Shown piece after piece: positions 1 to 11,079 of a stretch of 64,000 nt of DNA. The stretch covers positions 12,521,228 to 12,585,227 of the forward strand of contig NC_058152.1 of assembly GCF_011075055.1 (NCBI RefSeq), written 5' to 3'. The position numbers and the translations under genes are program-made. Each line of letters opens with the position of its first letter. Within the stretch, counting starts at the first letter, position 1. Origin of the DNA: Mangifera indica (lineage: Eukaryota; Streptophyta; Magnoliopsida; Sapindales; Anacardiaceae). Below the pieces are notes generated by a model, which did no database searches, had not been told where the DNA came from, and saw only the letters and a list, made by a program, of their open reading frames with translations.

Positions 1-580
1 ATATAACATAATCATTGAATAAAAAATTTTAAAATGTAAGATTGGCATGATGAAGAACTGTGTCATGACATGAACTCAAGTTCATTTCTCAGTGGCACAA
101 AATTTGAGATTCAAATATAATTTGATCATCACTTTCCATATCCTAAAAATTGGTAAAACTTATCAATGCTAAAATTGAATTCAGTTCCCGGAAAAAATAA
201 AATAATCAGTAAGTACGTATTCAATAACATATCATATTTATATAGTAATCAGCTGTCATCCAAAAAAGTAAAACTGACCATTCATGTTAATGAATAGTGT
301 TTGTATTAAGTCTTTATGTGTTTTGGGCGGGAAGACACACAACAAGAACCCAACCCAAATTAGCATAGTATAAAATATATTGTCAAACTTCCAATTGATT
401 ATTTTTTTGACCATCTGAATCTGTCCTCAATAAATCTGGAAAAGATAATGAAAATAGAAAATATATGGAACTGCTGTATGTAAGATTATTACATAAAAAT
501 TGGTAATTTGTAGCTTTAAAGTACTTACCAAAAAAAAAAGATTATTACATAAAAAACTTGATAAAAAAATTTACAATTAC
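1..580 (-). other. Intron 1 of TNL-A (partial)
   Basis: This stretch aligns closely with 38,800-39,376, which is intron 1 of TNL-C, and less well with intron 1 of TNL-D. It holds no open reading frame of note. The donor site of the preceding TIR exon is at 579-580. The NB-ARC exon of TNL-A should therefore lie just beyond the left edge of the window. Confidence 0.75.
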
Positions 581-945
581 CTAGAGTTCTTTGAATCATA
601 ACCAGATATGTTGGCTGCATACCTCAAAACAGTCCTCAATCTCTGCAACATCCATAAAACGCTTTTCAAGCTCAGAAAATGCTTTTCCAAAATCCCCAGT
701 TTGATTCCTGACATCAGATGGATCTACGTCATAGAAGACTGGTATTATGATCTGATCATACGTGTTCTTACATTTAACAATCTCGTCAAGTTCTTTGAGA
801 CACCATCTGGAGGAAGCGTAGCCTTTAGAGAAAATGATAACCGAGATCTTTGAATGTTCAATCGCCTTCAAAAGAGAGGTAGAAATTTCTTCTCCTCTAT
901 TAAGCTTATCATCAATGAAAGTTTTAATCTTTTTCTGACAAAAGG

Positions 946-1499
946 TGCAATATTTGTTTAAAAACTATAAGGGCAGTAGTGTAATTAGAGCTTAAGGATG
1001 CATGGGTCTTTTCATTTATAAGTGAGGGCAGTTTGATAAACTTGCTGGGCATTCACTTGTGTTGACCTAAGTATATAAACATAATTTTGGCCGACCGAAG
1101 AAGAGATATAGAGAGAAAGTGAGGCGTGAGCTGCTGTGTATTTCTTTCTCTGGTTTATGCATCTTGGGGCTTCTTGTGGCTGCTGTGTGGCTGAGTTTGC
1201 TCTCTGAGTTCGATCGACGGTGTCTCTACGGTGAAGTCAAGTGCTCTTTGACTTTGTATTGCCGTGTATTTGCTTGTATATTGTTTTAATGTACAGTGAG
1301 AGATCCGTGTGTTTGTATATTGTAAATCGAACTTGATATTAGTAGATTTGACTAGAGGAACACCTTTGCCTTGGATGTAGCATTTCGTTTACGAGATCTA
1401 AACCAAGTAAAATCGTGTTGCTATATTTTTTTCTTGTTTTCCACATTTATATTGTTCGGATCGGATTATCTTTGGGTTCGGAAATATAAATCTATAAGA
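946..1499 (+). repeat. 5' LTR of the Copia element
   Basis: It starts with TGCAATATTTG and ends TCTATAAGA, where the 3' LTR has the canonical ACA end. It aligns with the 3' LTR at a constant offset of 3791 bases without net indels. A TATA box (TATATAAA, 1072-1079) marks the likely promoter. Confidence 0.93.
1072..1079 (+). promoter_or_regulatory. TATA box of the Copia 5' LTR
   Basis: TATATAAA occurs at the same LTR position in both copies (4863-4870 in the 3' LTR). It would define the U3/R boundary. This is inferred from the motif only. Confidence 0.5.
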
Positions 1500-1501
1500 A
1501 G

Positions 1502-1515
1502 TGGTATCAAAGCCA
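1502..1515 (+). other. Primer-binding site (initiator tRNA-Met)
   Basis: TGGTATCAAAGCCA lies two bases after the 5' LTR. It matches the usual plant Copia primer-binding site TGGTATCAGAGC with one change. Confidence 0.85.
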
Positions 1516-1784
1516 CAAAGATTTTTTCGATCTGTGATCTTGTAACATATTTGCGTTTCTTTTCCGTTTATATTCGGCTGCTTGTGTATATCTTGAGGTG
1601 TGTTTGGTTTTCATGCTTTGCAATATATTTTGGTGAAATATATGTGTTGTGTCTCTTGATATATGTGAATATTTTTCAGAAAGATTGTGTTCTTGTTGTG
1701 AGTACTTTGCTTTCTTGGTACTGTTGTATTTTCTTTTGGTACTTGTAGGATTAAAGAAACTAAAAGAAAAAGAAAAAGAACATA

Positions 1785-2668
1785 ATGGGGTCAACAAGAC
1801 TGGAAATAGAACAGTTTAATGAAAAAAATGATTTTAATATTTGGAGGAAAAAAATGAGGGCTGTTTTGGTGCATCAAAGGTGTGCAAAGGCCTTGGAGGG
1901 TATAGATGCTTTACCTTTTGATATGACAGAATCTCAGAAGGCTGAGGTACTTGAAACTGCTTATAGCTTGCTTATTTTACATCTATCTGATAATGTTTTA
2001 AGACAAGTTGATGATGTTAGTACTGCTGCAAAATTATGGTTGAAGCTTGAATCTCTTTATATGACTAAATCTTTGACTAATAAAATATATTTGAAAGAGC
2101 AACTGTTTGATTTTAAAATGGATCCAGGAAAGTCTTTAGAAGAAAACTTAGATGAGTTCAATAAAATTACTATTAATTTGGCTAATATAGAAGAGAAAAT
2201 TTCTGATGAAAATCAAGCCATTATTATTTTGAACTCACTGCCTGAAACTTTTAAAGATGTAAAAGCTGCTATCAAATATGGTAGAGAGTCTCTTTCTTTA
2301 GAAGATGTCTTAGGGGCTTTTAAGTTAAAAGATTTAGAAATGAAGATAGAAAAGAAAACCATAGGTGAAGGCTTGCAAGTAAGAGGCAGAACAGAAAAGA
2401 AATTTCAACAAAAAGATAAAAGATATAATAGATCTAAATCTAGGCCAAAAAGGGTTTGTTGGAATTGTCATAAAGAAGGTCATATGAAAAAAACTGCCCT
2501 GAAAGAAAGAAACTGAATTTTCCTTCAAATAATGAGAAACATGAGTCTATAAATCTACTTGATGGCTATGACAGTGCTGAAGTTTTGGTTTTAACTGAGG
2601 GGTTGTCTAGGGAAGAATGGGTTTTAGATTTAGGATGCACCTATCACATGACACCTAGAAAAGACTAG
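1785..2668 (+). pseudogene. gag: Copia gag and start of protease
   Basis: The frame starts at 1785 with MGSTRLEIEQFNEKNDFNIW, a Tnt1-like capsid start, and continues through a UBN2-type domain to a CCHC zinc knuckle beginning CWNCHKEGH. A run of A at about 2486-2493 has gained or lost a base, so the frame ends at 2516 instead of reading through. In the other frame the sequence continues to a protease-like WVLDLGCTYHM at about 2618. The catalytic Asp-Ser-Gly of retropepsins is Asp-Leu-Gly here (2627-2635). A TAG stop follows at 2666-2668. The protein is therefore broken in both gag and protease. Confidence 0.88.
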
Positions 2669-2671
2669 TTT

Positions 2672-2698
2672 ATAAATCTATAACAAGTGGTATCAGAG
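2672..2698 (+). other. Internal LTR-end plus PBS scar replacing integrase
   Basis: These 27 bases copy the junction of LTR end (ATAAATCTATAACA) and primer-binding site (TGGTATCAGAG) in the middle of the element. On the left is the protease region; on the right the coding resumes with VWLIDELKCVVSRDV, which normally lies after the integrase core. The GAG-pre-integrase and integrase segments are gone. This looks like a template-switch product (inference). Confidence 0.75.
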
Positions 2699-4663
2699 TT
2701 TGGTTAATTGATGAATTAAAATGTGTGGTTAGCAGGGATGTTATGTTTAATGAATTTGTTTTTTATAAAGATCTGTTTATCTCTAACCAATCTCAGTCTA
2801 AACAGGTTTATATTGAGGTGGAGAATTCTGACTTGAGAAATTCAGCTAGTGTTGAGTCAAGTGATAGACCTGGTTTGGGCTTAGATCCAATTCATGCTTC
2901 AAAGTATGAAGATAGGGGTTTGAACCAGCAACCATCACAAAGTCAGAGTCAAAGTAGTTTAGACAGTGATTTTTTTTATTATCAATTGGCTAGAGATAGG
3001 ACTAGAAGAGCTATTAAACTGCCATCTAAATATGCTCATGCAGATTTTATATCATATGCATTTAATATAGGTGATTGCATTGAATTGAATGATCCTTTAA
3101 ATTTCAAACAAGCCTATATGAGTAAACACAAAAAGGAATGGTTAAATGCCAAGCAAGCTGAAATTGATTCTCTGCATAAAAATAACACATGGATTCTTGT
3201 TAAAAGACCTGTAGATAAAAAGATTATAGGTTGTAAATGGGTTTTTAAAAGAAAACTTGCTGCTCCAGGCTTTGAAAATGGAAGGTTTAAGGCTAGAGTT
3301 GTTGCAAAGGGTTTTTCCCAAGTAGAAGGCATTGACTATCATGAGATTTTTTCACCTGTTGTTAAACATATATCAATAAGGCTTATTTTATCTGTTGTGG
3401 TGTTATTTGATTTAGAACTTGAACAGCTAGATGTTACTACTGCCTTCCTTCATGGTAATCTCGAAGAGCAGATTTATATGGAGCAACCAGAGGGCTTTGA
3501 GAAACCTGGATCTGAAGATATGGTTTGCTTACTAAAAAGGTCATTATATGGCCTAAAATAGTCACCAAGACAATGGTATAAAAGGTTTGATGACTATATG
3601 CTCTCCATTGGCTTTTCTAGAAGTGAATTTGATAATTGTGTTTATTTTTGTAAAACTGAAACAGGCTGTTATGTTTACTTGTTGATATATGTGGATGATA
3701 TGCTTATTGTTTCAAAGAAAATAAGTGATTTGAATAGGCTGAAAAATTTGTTAAAAGATGAATTTGAAATGAAAGATTTAGGACATGCAAAAAAGAATCT
3801 TAGGAATAGATATTAATAGAGATAGAATTAAAGGTATTTTAACTCTGTCTCAATCTGAATATGTTAAAAAGGTTCTTGAATTGTATGGTATGCATGATGC
3901 TAAATCTGTGAATACTCCTATAGGTGGTCATTTCAAATTGATGTCTGTTTTGCATGATTTACCTATTGATGAATCTGAATATATGAAAAAGATTCCTTAT
4001 GCAAATGTGGTAGGTAGCTTAATGTATGCTATGATAGGATCCAGGCCTGATATTGCTTATGCAATTAGTTTGGTGAGTAGGTTTATGGGAAAACCTTGTA
4101 AAGCACATTGGAATGCTGTGAAATGGGTATTAACATACTTGAAAGGGTCATGTGATTTTGGTCTTGTATATACTGCATCTGATACTAACAGTTTACATGT
4201 TAAAGGATACTGTGATTTAGATTATGCTGCAGATTTAGACAAGAGGAGGTCTCTAAATGGCTATATTTTCACATTTGGTTAAAATGTGATAAGTTGGAAG
4301 AGTTGTCTTCAACATATTGCTGCTTTGTCTACAACAGAAGCTGAATATGTTGCATTGACAGAGGCTATAAAAGAAGCTTTGTGGCTGAAAGGTATAACAG
4401 AAGAGTTGGGGCTGCATTGTGGTATTCCTGTGATCTATTGTGACTCACAAAGTGCAATACATCTGTCTAAAAATAGTGTTTTTCATGAGAGAACAAAGCA
4501 TATAGATGTTAGGTTGCATTTTATAAGAGAAATTTTGTCTAGAGGTTAGGTAATTCTGGAGAAAATTGCTTCAGAGGTGAATCCTGCTGATATTTTGACA
4601 AAGGTGGTTCTAATAAATAAGTTTAAGAGTGTCTTAGACTTGTTGCAAATTGGAAAGTTGTGA
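2699..4663 (+). pseudogene. pol: Copia pol remnant: reverse transcriptase and RNase H
   Basis: The frame carries the Copia reverse transcriptase: a start around KEWLNAKQAEIDSL, QLDVTTAFLHG, and the catalytic YVDDM at 3688-3702. It then carries the RNase H region around ISWKSCLQHIAALSTTEAEY. The frame is broken by TAG at 3559-3561, a frameshift near 3790, TAA at 4280-4282 and TAG at 4547-4549. It ends at TGA 4661-4663, shortly before the purine tract. Integrase is missing upstream. The element order would have been gag-protease-integrase-RT-RNase H, as in all Copia elements. Confidence 0.92.
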
Positions 4664-4725
4664 GTCTGTCTTGCAGAGGTGTTTTGGCTAGTTAAATTCA
4701 TATTTGAGTCTTGTAGTTTTCAAAC

Positions 4726-4734
4726 AAGGTGGAG
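4726..4734 (+). other. Polypurine tract of the Copia element
   Basis: AAGGTGGAG lies two bases before the 3' LTR, the expected place for plus-strand priming. Confidence 0.7.
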
Positions 4735-4736
4735 TT

Positions 4737-5290
4737 TGTAATATTTGTTTAAAAACTATAAGGGCAGTAGCGTAATTAGAGCTTAAGGATGCATGGGTCT
4801 TTTCATTTATAAGTGAGGGCAGTTTGGTAAACTTGTTGGGCATTCACTTGTGTTGACCTAAGTATATAAACATAATTTTGGCCGACTGAAGAAGAGATAT
4901 AGAGAGAAAGTGAGGCGTGAGCTGCTGTGTATTTCTTTCTCTGGTTTATGCGTCTTGGGGCTTCTTGTGGCTGCTGTGTGGCTGAGTTTGCTCTCTGAGT
5001 TCGATCGGTTGTGTCTCTACGGTGAAGTCAGCTGCTCTTTGACTTTGTATTGTCGTGTATTTGCTTGTATATTGTTTTGATGTACAGTGAGAGATCCGTG
5101 TGTTTGTATATTGTAAATCGAACTTGATATTAGTGGATTTGACTAGAGGAACACCTCTGCCTTGGATGTAGGATTTCGTTTACGAGATCCGAACCAAGTA
5201 AAATCGTGTTGCTATATTTTTTTCCTGTTTTCCGCATTTATATTATTCGGATCGGATTATCTTTGGGTTCGGAAATATAAATCTATAACA
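4737..5290 (+). repeat. 3' LTR of the Copia element
   Basis: It begins TGTAATATTTG and ends TCTATAACA, directly followed by the target duplication AAAGG and then the TIR exon. It is about 96 percent identical to the 5' LTR by hand count. Confidence 0.93.
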
Positions 5291-5416
5291 AAAGGCTTCA
5301 TATAGATGGCTGGTAATGTTTGTTCGAGTGTCCACACCATGGAAACTAAGGAAAACCTCATACTCTAGTTTAGGAGTAATAGAAGAAGAAGAAGAAGAAG
5401 AAGAAGAGGAAGCCAT

Positions 5417-6454
5417 TAACTGCAAGTGATGAAAGGCACTTCGCATTAACAAAGAAGGCTAAACTAAATGTCACATAATTGAGTAATTGCATTATTTTCT
5501 TGCTGTACATTTCCACTTTCATCTCTTTCCCGGAAAATATGCCGTGTCTTTCGCCTTTTTCACTTCGACTTTTTGACCCGTGAACATTAGGCTGCCTTTT
5601 TCATTTTTATTGTTTTTCTTTAAGCTTCAAAATTTTAAATTTCCATCCATCGTCCAGTTATTGAATCTGTTAAATTTTCTTTAAAATGATTATTATTTAT
5701 CAAAATTTTTATAAATATTAAATTATTAATATATTTTTATTTAGTTTAAAATTTTTATTATTTATCAAAACTTTAACCAATTTAATAATGTTATATTTTT
5801 AAAACTAATTAAAAGGAATATAAAAATTTTAAATTTCAAAAACATGTTTGAACTTTTTTTTCAAATTTCAAAAAAAAAAACAAAAAATTTTTATTAACAA
5901 CTTTAATATCTTTAAAAATTATAGTCTACCCTATAAACTTTTGAAAAGGGAAAATGAAAAAAATAAGGGGAAAAGAAAAATTAAAAAAATAAGAGTGAAA
6001 GGAGAAAATAAAGTGCAAAAGAAAAAATATTGAAAAATTGATATAAAATAATTTTTCTAACCTTTCATTTAATTAAATTCACTAATAGAAGTGAATATAG
6101 GTTTTTTGAAATTTAAAACGTGAGATTTCACCATTTCAACAAACCTTAAGTGGGAAATAGTCTTTTGACCTTGTTTCTCGGTTATAATTCATGAGGGTTA
6201 GGTGAGATTAACTTTAATTTAATAATTTATAAGGGTTAGGTGAGATTCATTAACTTTAATATTTTAATTAAGGCCTCTAAGCTCTTGGTATTATGAAATA
6301 CACTTAGAGAATAAAACTTTATATATAAACAAATTTTATTAATTTATCTAAACAAATCAATGAAACGGTATATGATTATATGATATGATTATATATATAT
6401 TTTTTACTTTAAAATATATCACTCAATCACAAATTATTATATCTGTTGGTATAG
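5417..6454. other. Upstream flank of TNL-A
   Basis: This is AT-rich DNA without a supported gene. Its first part (about 5450-5620, with the words CATCTCTTTCCCGGAA and GTGAACATTA) aligns with 39,913-40,120 and 41,540-41,700. It is therefore the shared upstream flank of the TNL-A/TNL-C pair. Small ORFs here are A-rich and not credible. Confidence 0.6.
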
Positions 6455-6997
6455 ATAAATTAATAATATTTATTTATACATATAATATCACTTTAAAACT
6501 CTAAGGCATTGGAAGTACTCTCCTGGTGCAAGCAAGCCTCGAGCAGCCTGGCGAGTTGTTAGGATAGAAGACATCAACTGTAATGTTTCTTGGCTAAGAT
6601 GATCAACCTGTTTGGGCAAGAGCTTATAAAGTTGGTAAGATGTCAAGATGTTCCAAGTAAAAACTAACATAGATCAGATCATACAAACGTGAAATTTAAA
6701 GAACCATGTTAAGCTAAGATCCATAGTAGACTCTGTAACCACACTTAAGTTAGCAGAAAAGCGAAGCACTCAAAGAAAAATCAACTACAGTTTTTTAGAG
6801 CATAACAAAAATGATATTTGCTGCGAATCATGAATGCAAAAAAAACAAAAAACTCACCAAAATGATGAATTCAATGCCAAGAAGATGGTTTAAAAGAGGT
6901 GTGATTTGTCTGGCCTCTTGGGCTTGCAGAATTTCGGCCATTGAAAAATTATCATAAATTAGTAATATTTGTTTATGCATATAATATCACTTTAAAA
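6455..6997 (-). pseudogene. Stray last-exon fragment of a TGA factor between 44-base direct repeats
   Basis: On the minus strand the segment encodes VDHLSQETLQLMSSILTTRQ and then ARGLLAPGEYFQCLR, which is the C-terminal end of the DOG1 domain of TGA1/TGA4-type bZIP factors. It continues into what is intron 7 in the full copies. It is a second copy of the 8,400-8,850 segment. Imperfect direct repeats of 44 bases (6455-6498 and 6954-6997, about 3 mismatches) bracket it exactly, and the homology to TGA stops at both repeats. No other exon of the gene is present here. Confidence 0.8.
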
Positions 6998-8368
6998 AAA
7001 TAATCCCATTGAAAAATCAATTTTAATACAAAACAGATTTTGGTTGGTCAATCAGGTATCAAAAACCTCTAGACTTGAAACTAAAGGCTTGTTCAAGGGT
7101 TGTTGTGTTGGGAAGCATTTACATAGAAGAATAAACTATAATGCAATGAAATAGTAAACAAAATTTTAACAATAATGATATTCACCCGTAAACATAACCA
7201 AGATGAAAATATCTTAACGATTTTTGGCCAAATGACTACAACCGAATTTTCACCTATTATATTAAAATTACTCAACTGATATAAACACTTTATATAAATC
7301 TTAAGTTAATATCACCTTCAATTTTTTTAAAAAATTACGACTTTAATCAATTTTAAAATGTTACATACTCATGAGTCATCATGTTTTTAGAATCTCTTGC
7401 AAATTCACAACAAAAACTCTTTATCATAAACTCAGCAATTTCTCATTTGGTACCAACAACCATATTTGATAGAGAAGAAAATTGACAAAATCACAAAAAT
7501 TAGATAGATCAAATTATCACTTTTTTTTTATTAAAGAGACAAATTAATTTTTGTTATTAAATAATTAAACTTGTTATCCCAAAATTGATATTAAAAAAGT
7601 TAAATTTAAGTGAATAATTAGAAAAATTGGATATTTTACTTTTTTTTATTGAAGAACTCTTTGTAAAAGTATGATTCATGTTATTGGGGTAAGATAAACT
7701 CTACAGAGACAGTAAAGAAGCAGCAAATAAAATAACTAGTTTATTCTTCTTCTCTTGTCTACATGAAAATACTACTCCCCCATATATGGAGTAGAATATC
7801 TCTGTCACTATAAGTGATTGTGTTTCCTCCTATCAAAAGATACTTATTTAAAGAATTTATAAATCCATGGATATCAAAATGAATTTACATGCAAATATAT
7901 ATTCACTCTCCCAATAATCATAATGACTAAATTTTTATTAACATACATTGGTATTTTATGATCAACTATCTTTTCATACTCCAAGAACATAAGATCTTGT
8001 AAAATATACAATTTACTTAACAACAAATGGAGTACGAAGATTGTTGCCTTGTAAAAATTTACATGACAACATTGCAACGTTACCCCAAAAACATAAACCC
8101 TAAATATAGGCTTTAAAAGCTGATAAAAATGAACATCATGCATCGAAAATTGATTTAATTACAAACTTAACTTTGTCCGGGTAATAAGACTATTTATGTT
8201 TACAATTTCTCAAGACGCTTGTGGCTGCTTCAAAAATGTCAACAATTTAAAGTATGCAGATTATGTTTGTAACAGCAATGTCCAGAGGTAACTTTGATTG
8301 GGAAATGAAGTTCGAGCAATGATGATCTTCCAGAGAGATTAAGCTTGTTGATTTTTTCTGGTATAAGA
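6998..8368. other. 3' flank of TGA-a
   Basis: No gene is supported. The part from about 7680 to 8240 recurs at about 41,100-41,500 and 42,480-42,960, each time just downstream of TGA material. It is thus part of the duplicated unit. The ORFs at 7874-8143 and 8247-8450 are open by chance, the latter partly overlapping the TGA-a last exon. Confidence 0.6.
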
Positions 8369-11079
8369 TTAGGCAGGCTCGCGAGGACAGGTGGCCCAAA
8401 TTGCACTCAAAATTCTTAAGGCATTGGAAGTACTCTCCTAGTGCAAGCAAGGCTCAAGCAGCCTGGCGAGTCGTTAGGATAGAAGACATCAGCTGTAATG
8501 TTTCTTGGCGAAGATGATCAACCTGTTCGGGCTGTAAAGTTGGTAAGATGTCAAGATGTTCCAAGTAAAAACTAACATAGATCAGATCACACAAACGTGA
8601 AATTTAAAGAACCATGTTAAGCTAAGATCCATATTAGACTCTGTAACCGCACTTAAGTTAGCAGAAAAGCGAAGCACTCAAGGAAAAAAAAACTACAGTT
8701 TTTTAGAGCATAACAAAAATGATATTTGCTGCGAATCATGATTGCAAAAAAAAAAAAAAAATCTCCAAAATGATGAATTCAATGCCAAGAAGATGGTTTA
8801 AAATAGGTGTGATTTGTCTGGCGTCTTGGGCTTGCAGAATTTCGGCCAGAATAATAACTCAGTCATCAGCTAGTTATTTTCCGTACAAGCTGCATAGTGC
8901 TTTAATAAACAGTTAAAAGTAGAACAAAACTTCAATTTTGCAGATGAATGCAAATTCAACTCATTGGAAAGTTTCTCGATATAAATCAGATGTGCTGATA
9001 AAGAACTAATTGACGGGTCAGAAAACAGGTTACAGAAAGCTATTGAAAGTTAAGATCAGCAATACTTTAGAAGAATCCAGAATAAAGCCATACTTGATTG
9101 AGCAATGATGCGGAATCTTACCTGGTTCACGAAGCTGACTAGAGCTTCCAACTTCCAACTTCTCGATTGCAGAAGGTATCCTTGGGATGTAACCTCCTTC
9201 TACCAGTTGACCGGCAGCGACAGTTTCAGCAAGAGTTTATTGCGATAACTCCATGCTTAGAGTCAGAGCATCTTCGGCTTGCTGGCTTGACTGTATTAGA
9301 TTATTAAATTCCATATATTGTGAATCAGTCAAGGTGTCAAGATGAGGAATGAGAACCTGTTATCAACGTCAGCCTATTAATCAGCGTTATTCTACCTATA
9401 TGAAAGACCTTAGAAAAGAATTCAATTAAGATGTGAGTAAAAGTTCAAAATAGGCAGACATTATATAGATCGGCTTTTGCAGCAGTAGATTTCATGCGGA
9501 AAAGTTCAAAATAGGGGCTCAAGCCATCCTCTAGTATGTGAAGCTCTATATCACTAATATGGGCCTGCAAAGCAGACCTCAGTTCACAAATTTGCCTTGT
9601 TTGCTCTTCAACCCATTGTCCATACTCCATCTCACATGCTGCAATTCCAGCACAAACCTCGGTGAAGACTTTTTGTTTAATGCAAGGAGATGAAATGACA
9701 AAAAGTGTGTTTTATGAGCAACAGGAACTACTGGAAATCAAATTTCAAAGAACAGATTCAGCACATCAGAGATTATATGCATAGCTTCATAACACAACAT
9801 CATTTTTCATGGAGGTATCAAGTTTTCAAAGTGCTGGACGCTTGTGCTTATGGATGGCTGGAATCTATTGCCAGGAACATTTTTGAGGCATTGATTTATG
9901 GACAGCAACAACTTCAGTGCGGATAAAGAAGTGATATGAATTTTCTTATGTACTTGTTACAAGCAATTGAAATGATATAGGAAACAAAACTATGAAAAAC
10001 TTGCAGGAATCATGCTTTGAAGGGATCACGATTAAACAATAAATAGCAGGAGCATACCATGAGTGGTGTTGGTAAGCTAGTAGTAACAAAATTTCACAAA
10101 TTGTCTTAATATTATGTGTACACTCTAGGTTCCGAGATTCAGATACCAAAAAAATGCAATTAGAGTCATGCAATTCAGCAATACTTTGACAAACCTGGGT
10201 TTATAGGTCTAGAGAACCCCATCTGAGAAACTTCTACTCCACCACCTATATACAAACCCTGCAGTGTAGCATTCGTTGTTCAAACATTTGAATGTAAATG
10301 AAAAATGATGGGAAAGGGTTTCTAGTGTCATAATACCGAGTAAGCAAGAAATAGAAATAGTAAATCTTCTTAATGCCTCTTGTCTAGCTCACTCAAGCTC
10401 CTGCTCCAACTGAACCAACTTTAATCTACTAGATTCTAGCTGTTGAACATAGGCCTGTAAAACAAACACAAACTAAAAAATTCTAAATCACTTGTTGCAT
10501 GTTAAATCTGATTCAAAGTAGGCCTCAACATACCTTTTTCCGCAACCGGCTTTTACATGCAGCCTCACGGTTAGGGCTGGATTCGAGCCGAGCCGAGCTC
10601 GGGCTCGGCTCGATTTTTTTATGGCCGGCTCGGCTCGGCTCGTTTTTCATATCAAAACGACATCGTTTTGTATATATAAAAATCAAAACGACGCCGTTTT
10701 GTATAAAAAATTTAAAAAAAAATCAACCGAGCCAGCTCGAGCTCGATCGAGCCGAGCCGAGCTCGAGCTCGAGCTGGCTTGGCTCGAATCCAGCCCTACT
10801 CACGGTTTTATGCAAGACGTCTTTGTATCTACGGGATTTTGTAACAAAGAAAAAGACTCACTTCATTTTGAAGGGAATATTATTTAATCTATTTAAAAAC
10901 CATATACAGAATTAGAGACAACCTATGGGTAAAATTGGTCGATTGAGAGACTACAAGAACTGAATACACTGAAGTCAAACATAGTGAATGGGCTCATAAA
11001 TTCCAAATCTACTTGGGGTCACAAACTGGGTGGACGGAGAGTTCATGCCCTTCGAACTTATGATGGGATGCAGCTCCAT
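8369..11079 (-). pseudogene. TGA-a: TGA1/TGA4-type bZIP factor pseudogene
   Basis: All parts that remain match TGA-b exon by exon. Exon 1 (from 11079) encodes MELHPIISSKGMNSPSTQFV up to EPIH. A deletion of about 850 bases then removes the rest of exon 1 and exon 2. Exon 3 (basic region) has a TAA stop and is split by the MITE at 10572-10798. Exon 4 has a stop within LEQELE. Exon 5 remains (about 10,190-10,262). Exon 6 breaks off after KAD (about 9450). Exon 7 has a stop and a small insertion. Exon 8 (about 8369-8525) has a stop after TTRQAA. The gene is clearly dead. It lies between TNL-B and TNL-A, the position TGA-b to TGA-d occupy between TNL-D and TNL-C. Confidence 0.9.
10572..10798. mobile_element. 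hAT-like MITE inserted in the bZIP basic-region exon
   Basis: A 227-base element has perfect 18-base terminal inverted repeats starting TAGGGCTGGATTCGAGCC, continued by an imperfect inverted repeat rich in GAGCC/GAGCTCG. The 8-base target duplication CTCACGGT lies at 10564-10571 and 10799-10806. An 8-base duplication and TAGGG ends are typical of hAT non-autonomous elements. The middle holds two AAAACGAC..CGTTTTG palindromes. It carries no coding sequence; the ORFs at 10499-10915 and 10621-10887 run through it by chance. GC content is far above the surroundings. Confidence 0.93.

Larger units (their letters stand above)
946..5290 (+). mobile_element. Ty1/Copia LTR retrotransposon, Tnt1/Tork-like, degenerate
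   Basis: This is a complete-length but decayed LTR element inserted in the TIR exon of TNL-A. Two 554-base LTRs (946-1499 and 4737-5290) flank it, and a perfect 5-base target duplication, AAAGG, lies at 941-945 and 5291-5295. A primer-binding site matching initiator-methionine tRNA follows the 5' LTR, and a purine tract precedes the 3' LTR. The gag resembles Tnt1 (UBN2-type domain plus a CCHC knuckle), and pol keeps reverse transcriptase and RNase H. The integrase region is absent and several stops and frameshifts are present, so the copy cannot move by itself. By hand I count about 22 differences between the LTRs (about 4 percent), so the insertion is not recent. Confidence 0.95.
581..5416 (-). 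pseudogene. TNL-A TIR exon, split by a Copia element
   Basis: This is the first exon of a TIR-NBS-LRR gene; the TIR domain would be an NAD-cleaving signalling module of an intracellular immune receptor. The N-terminal half (5291-5416) encodes a long serine run followed by FLSFHGVDTR. The C-terminal half (581-945) encodes ISVIIFSKGYASSRWCLKEL, which carries the expected catalytic glutamate region, and then DVDPSDVRNQTGDFGKAF. The halves are separated by the Copia element at 946-5290. Independently, about 10 bases present in TNL-C and TNL-D are missing near 651, so the frame shifts before the end of the exon. The serine run is coded by an expanded TCT microsatellite (about 5382-5407). The start at 5416 is the MASSS methionine shared by all copies. 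The exon is clearly non-functional. Confidence 0.9.

Noticed and set aside
1371..1748. Plus-strand ORF of 125 residues at the Copia 5' end
   Set aside because: It overlaps the LTR, PBS and leader and looks like random hydrophobic translation of T-rich DNA.
5848..6033. Lys/Asn/Phe-rich ORF
   Set aside because: It is low-complexity translation of A/T runs.
10499..10915. Plus-strand ORFs rich in Ala, Arg, Glu and Ser
   Set aside because: They run through the GC-rich MITE and have no recognisable domain.
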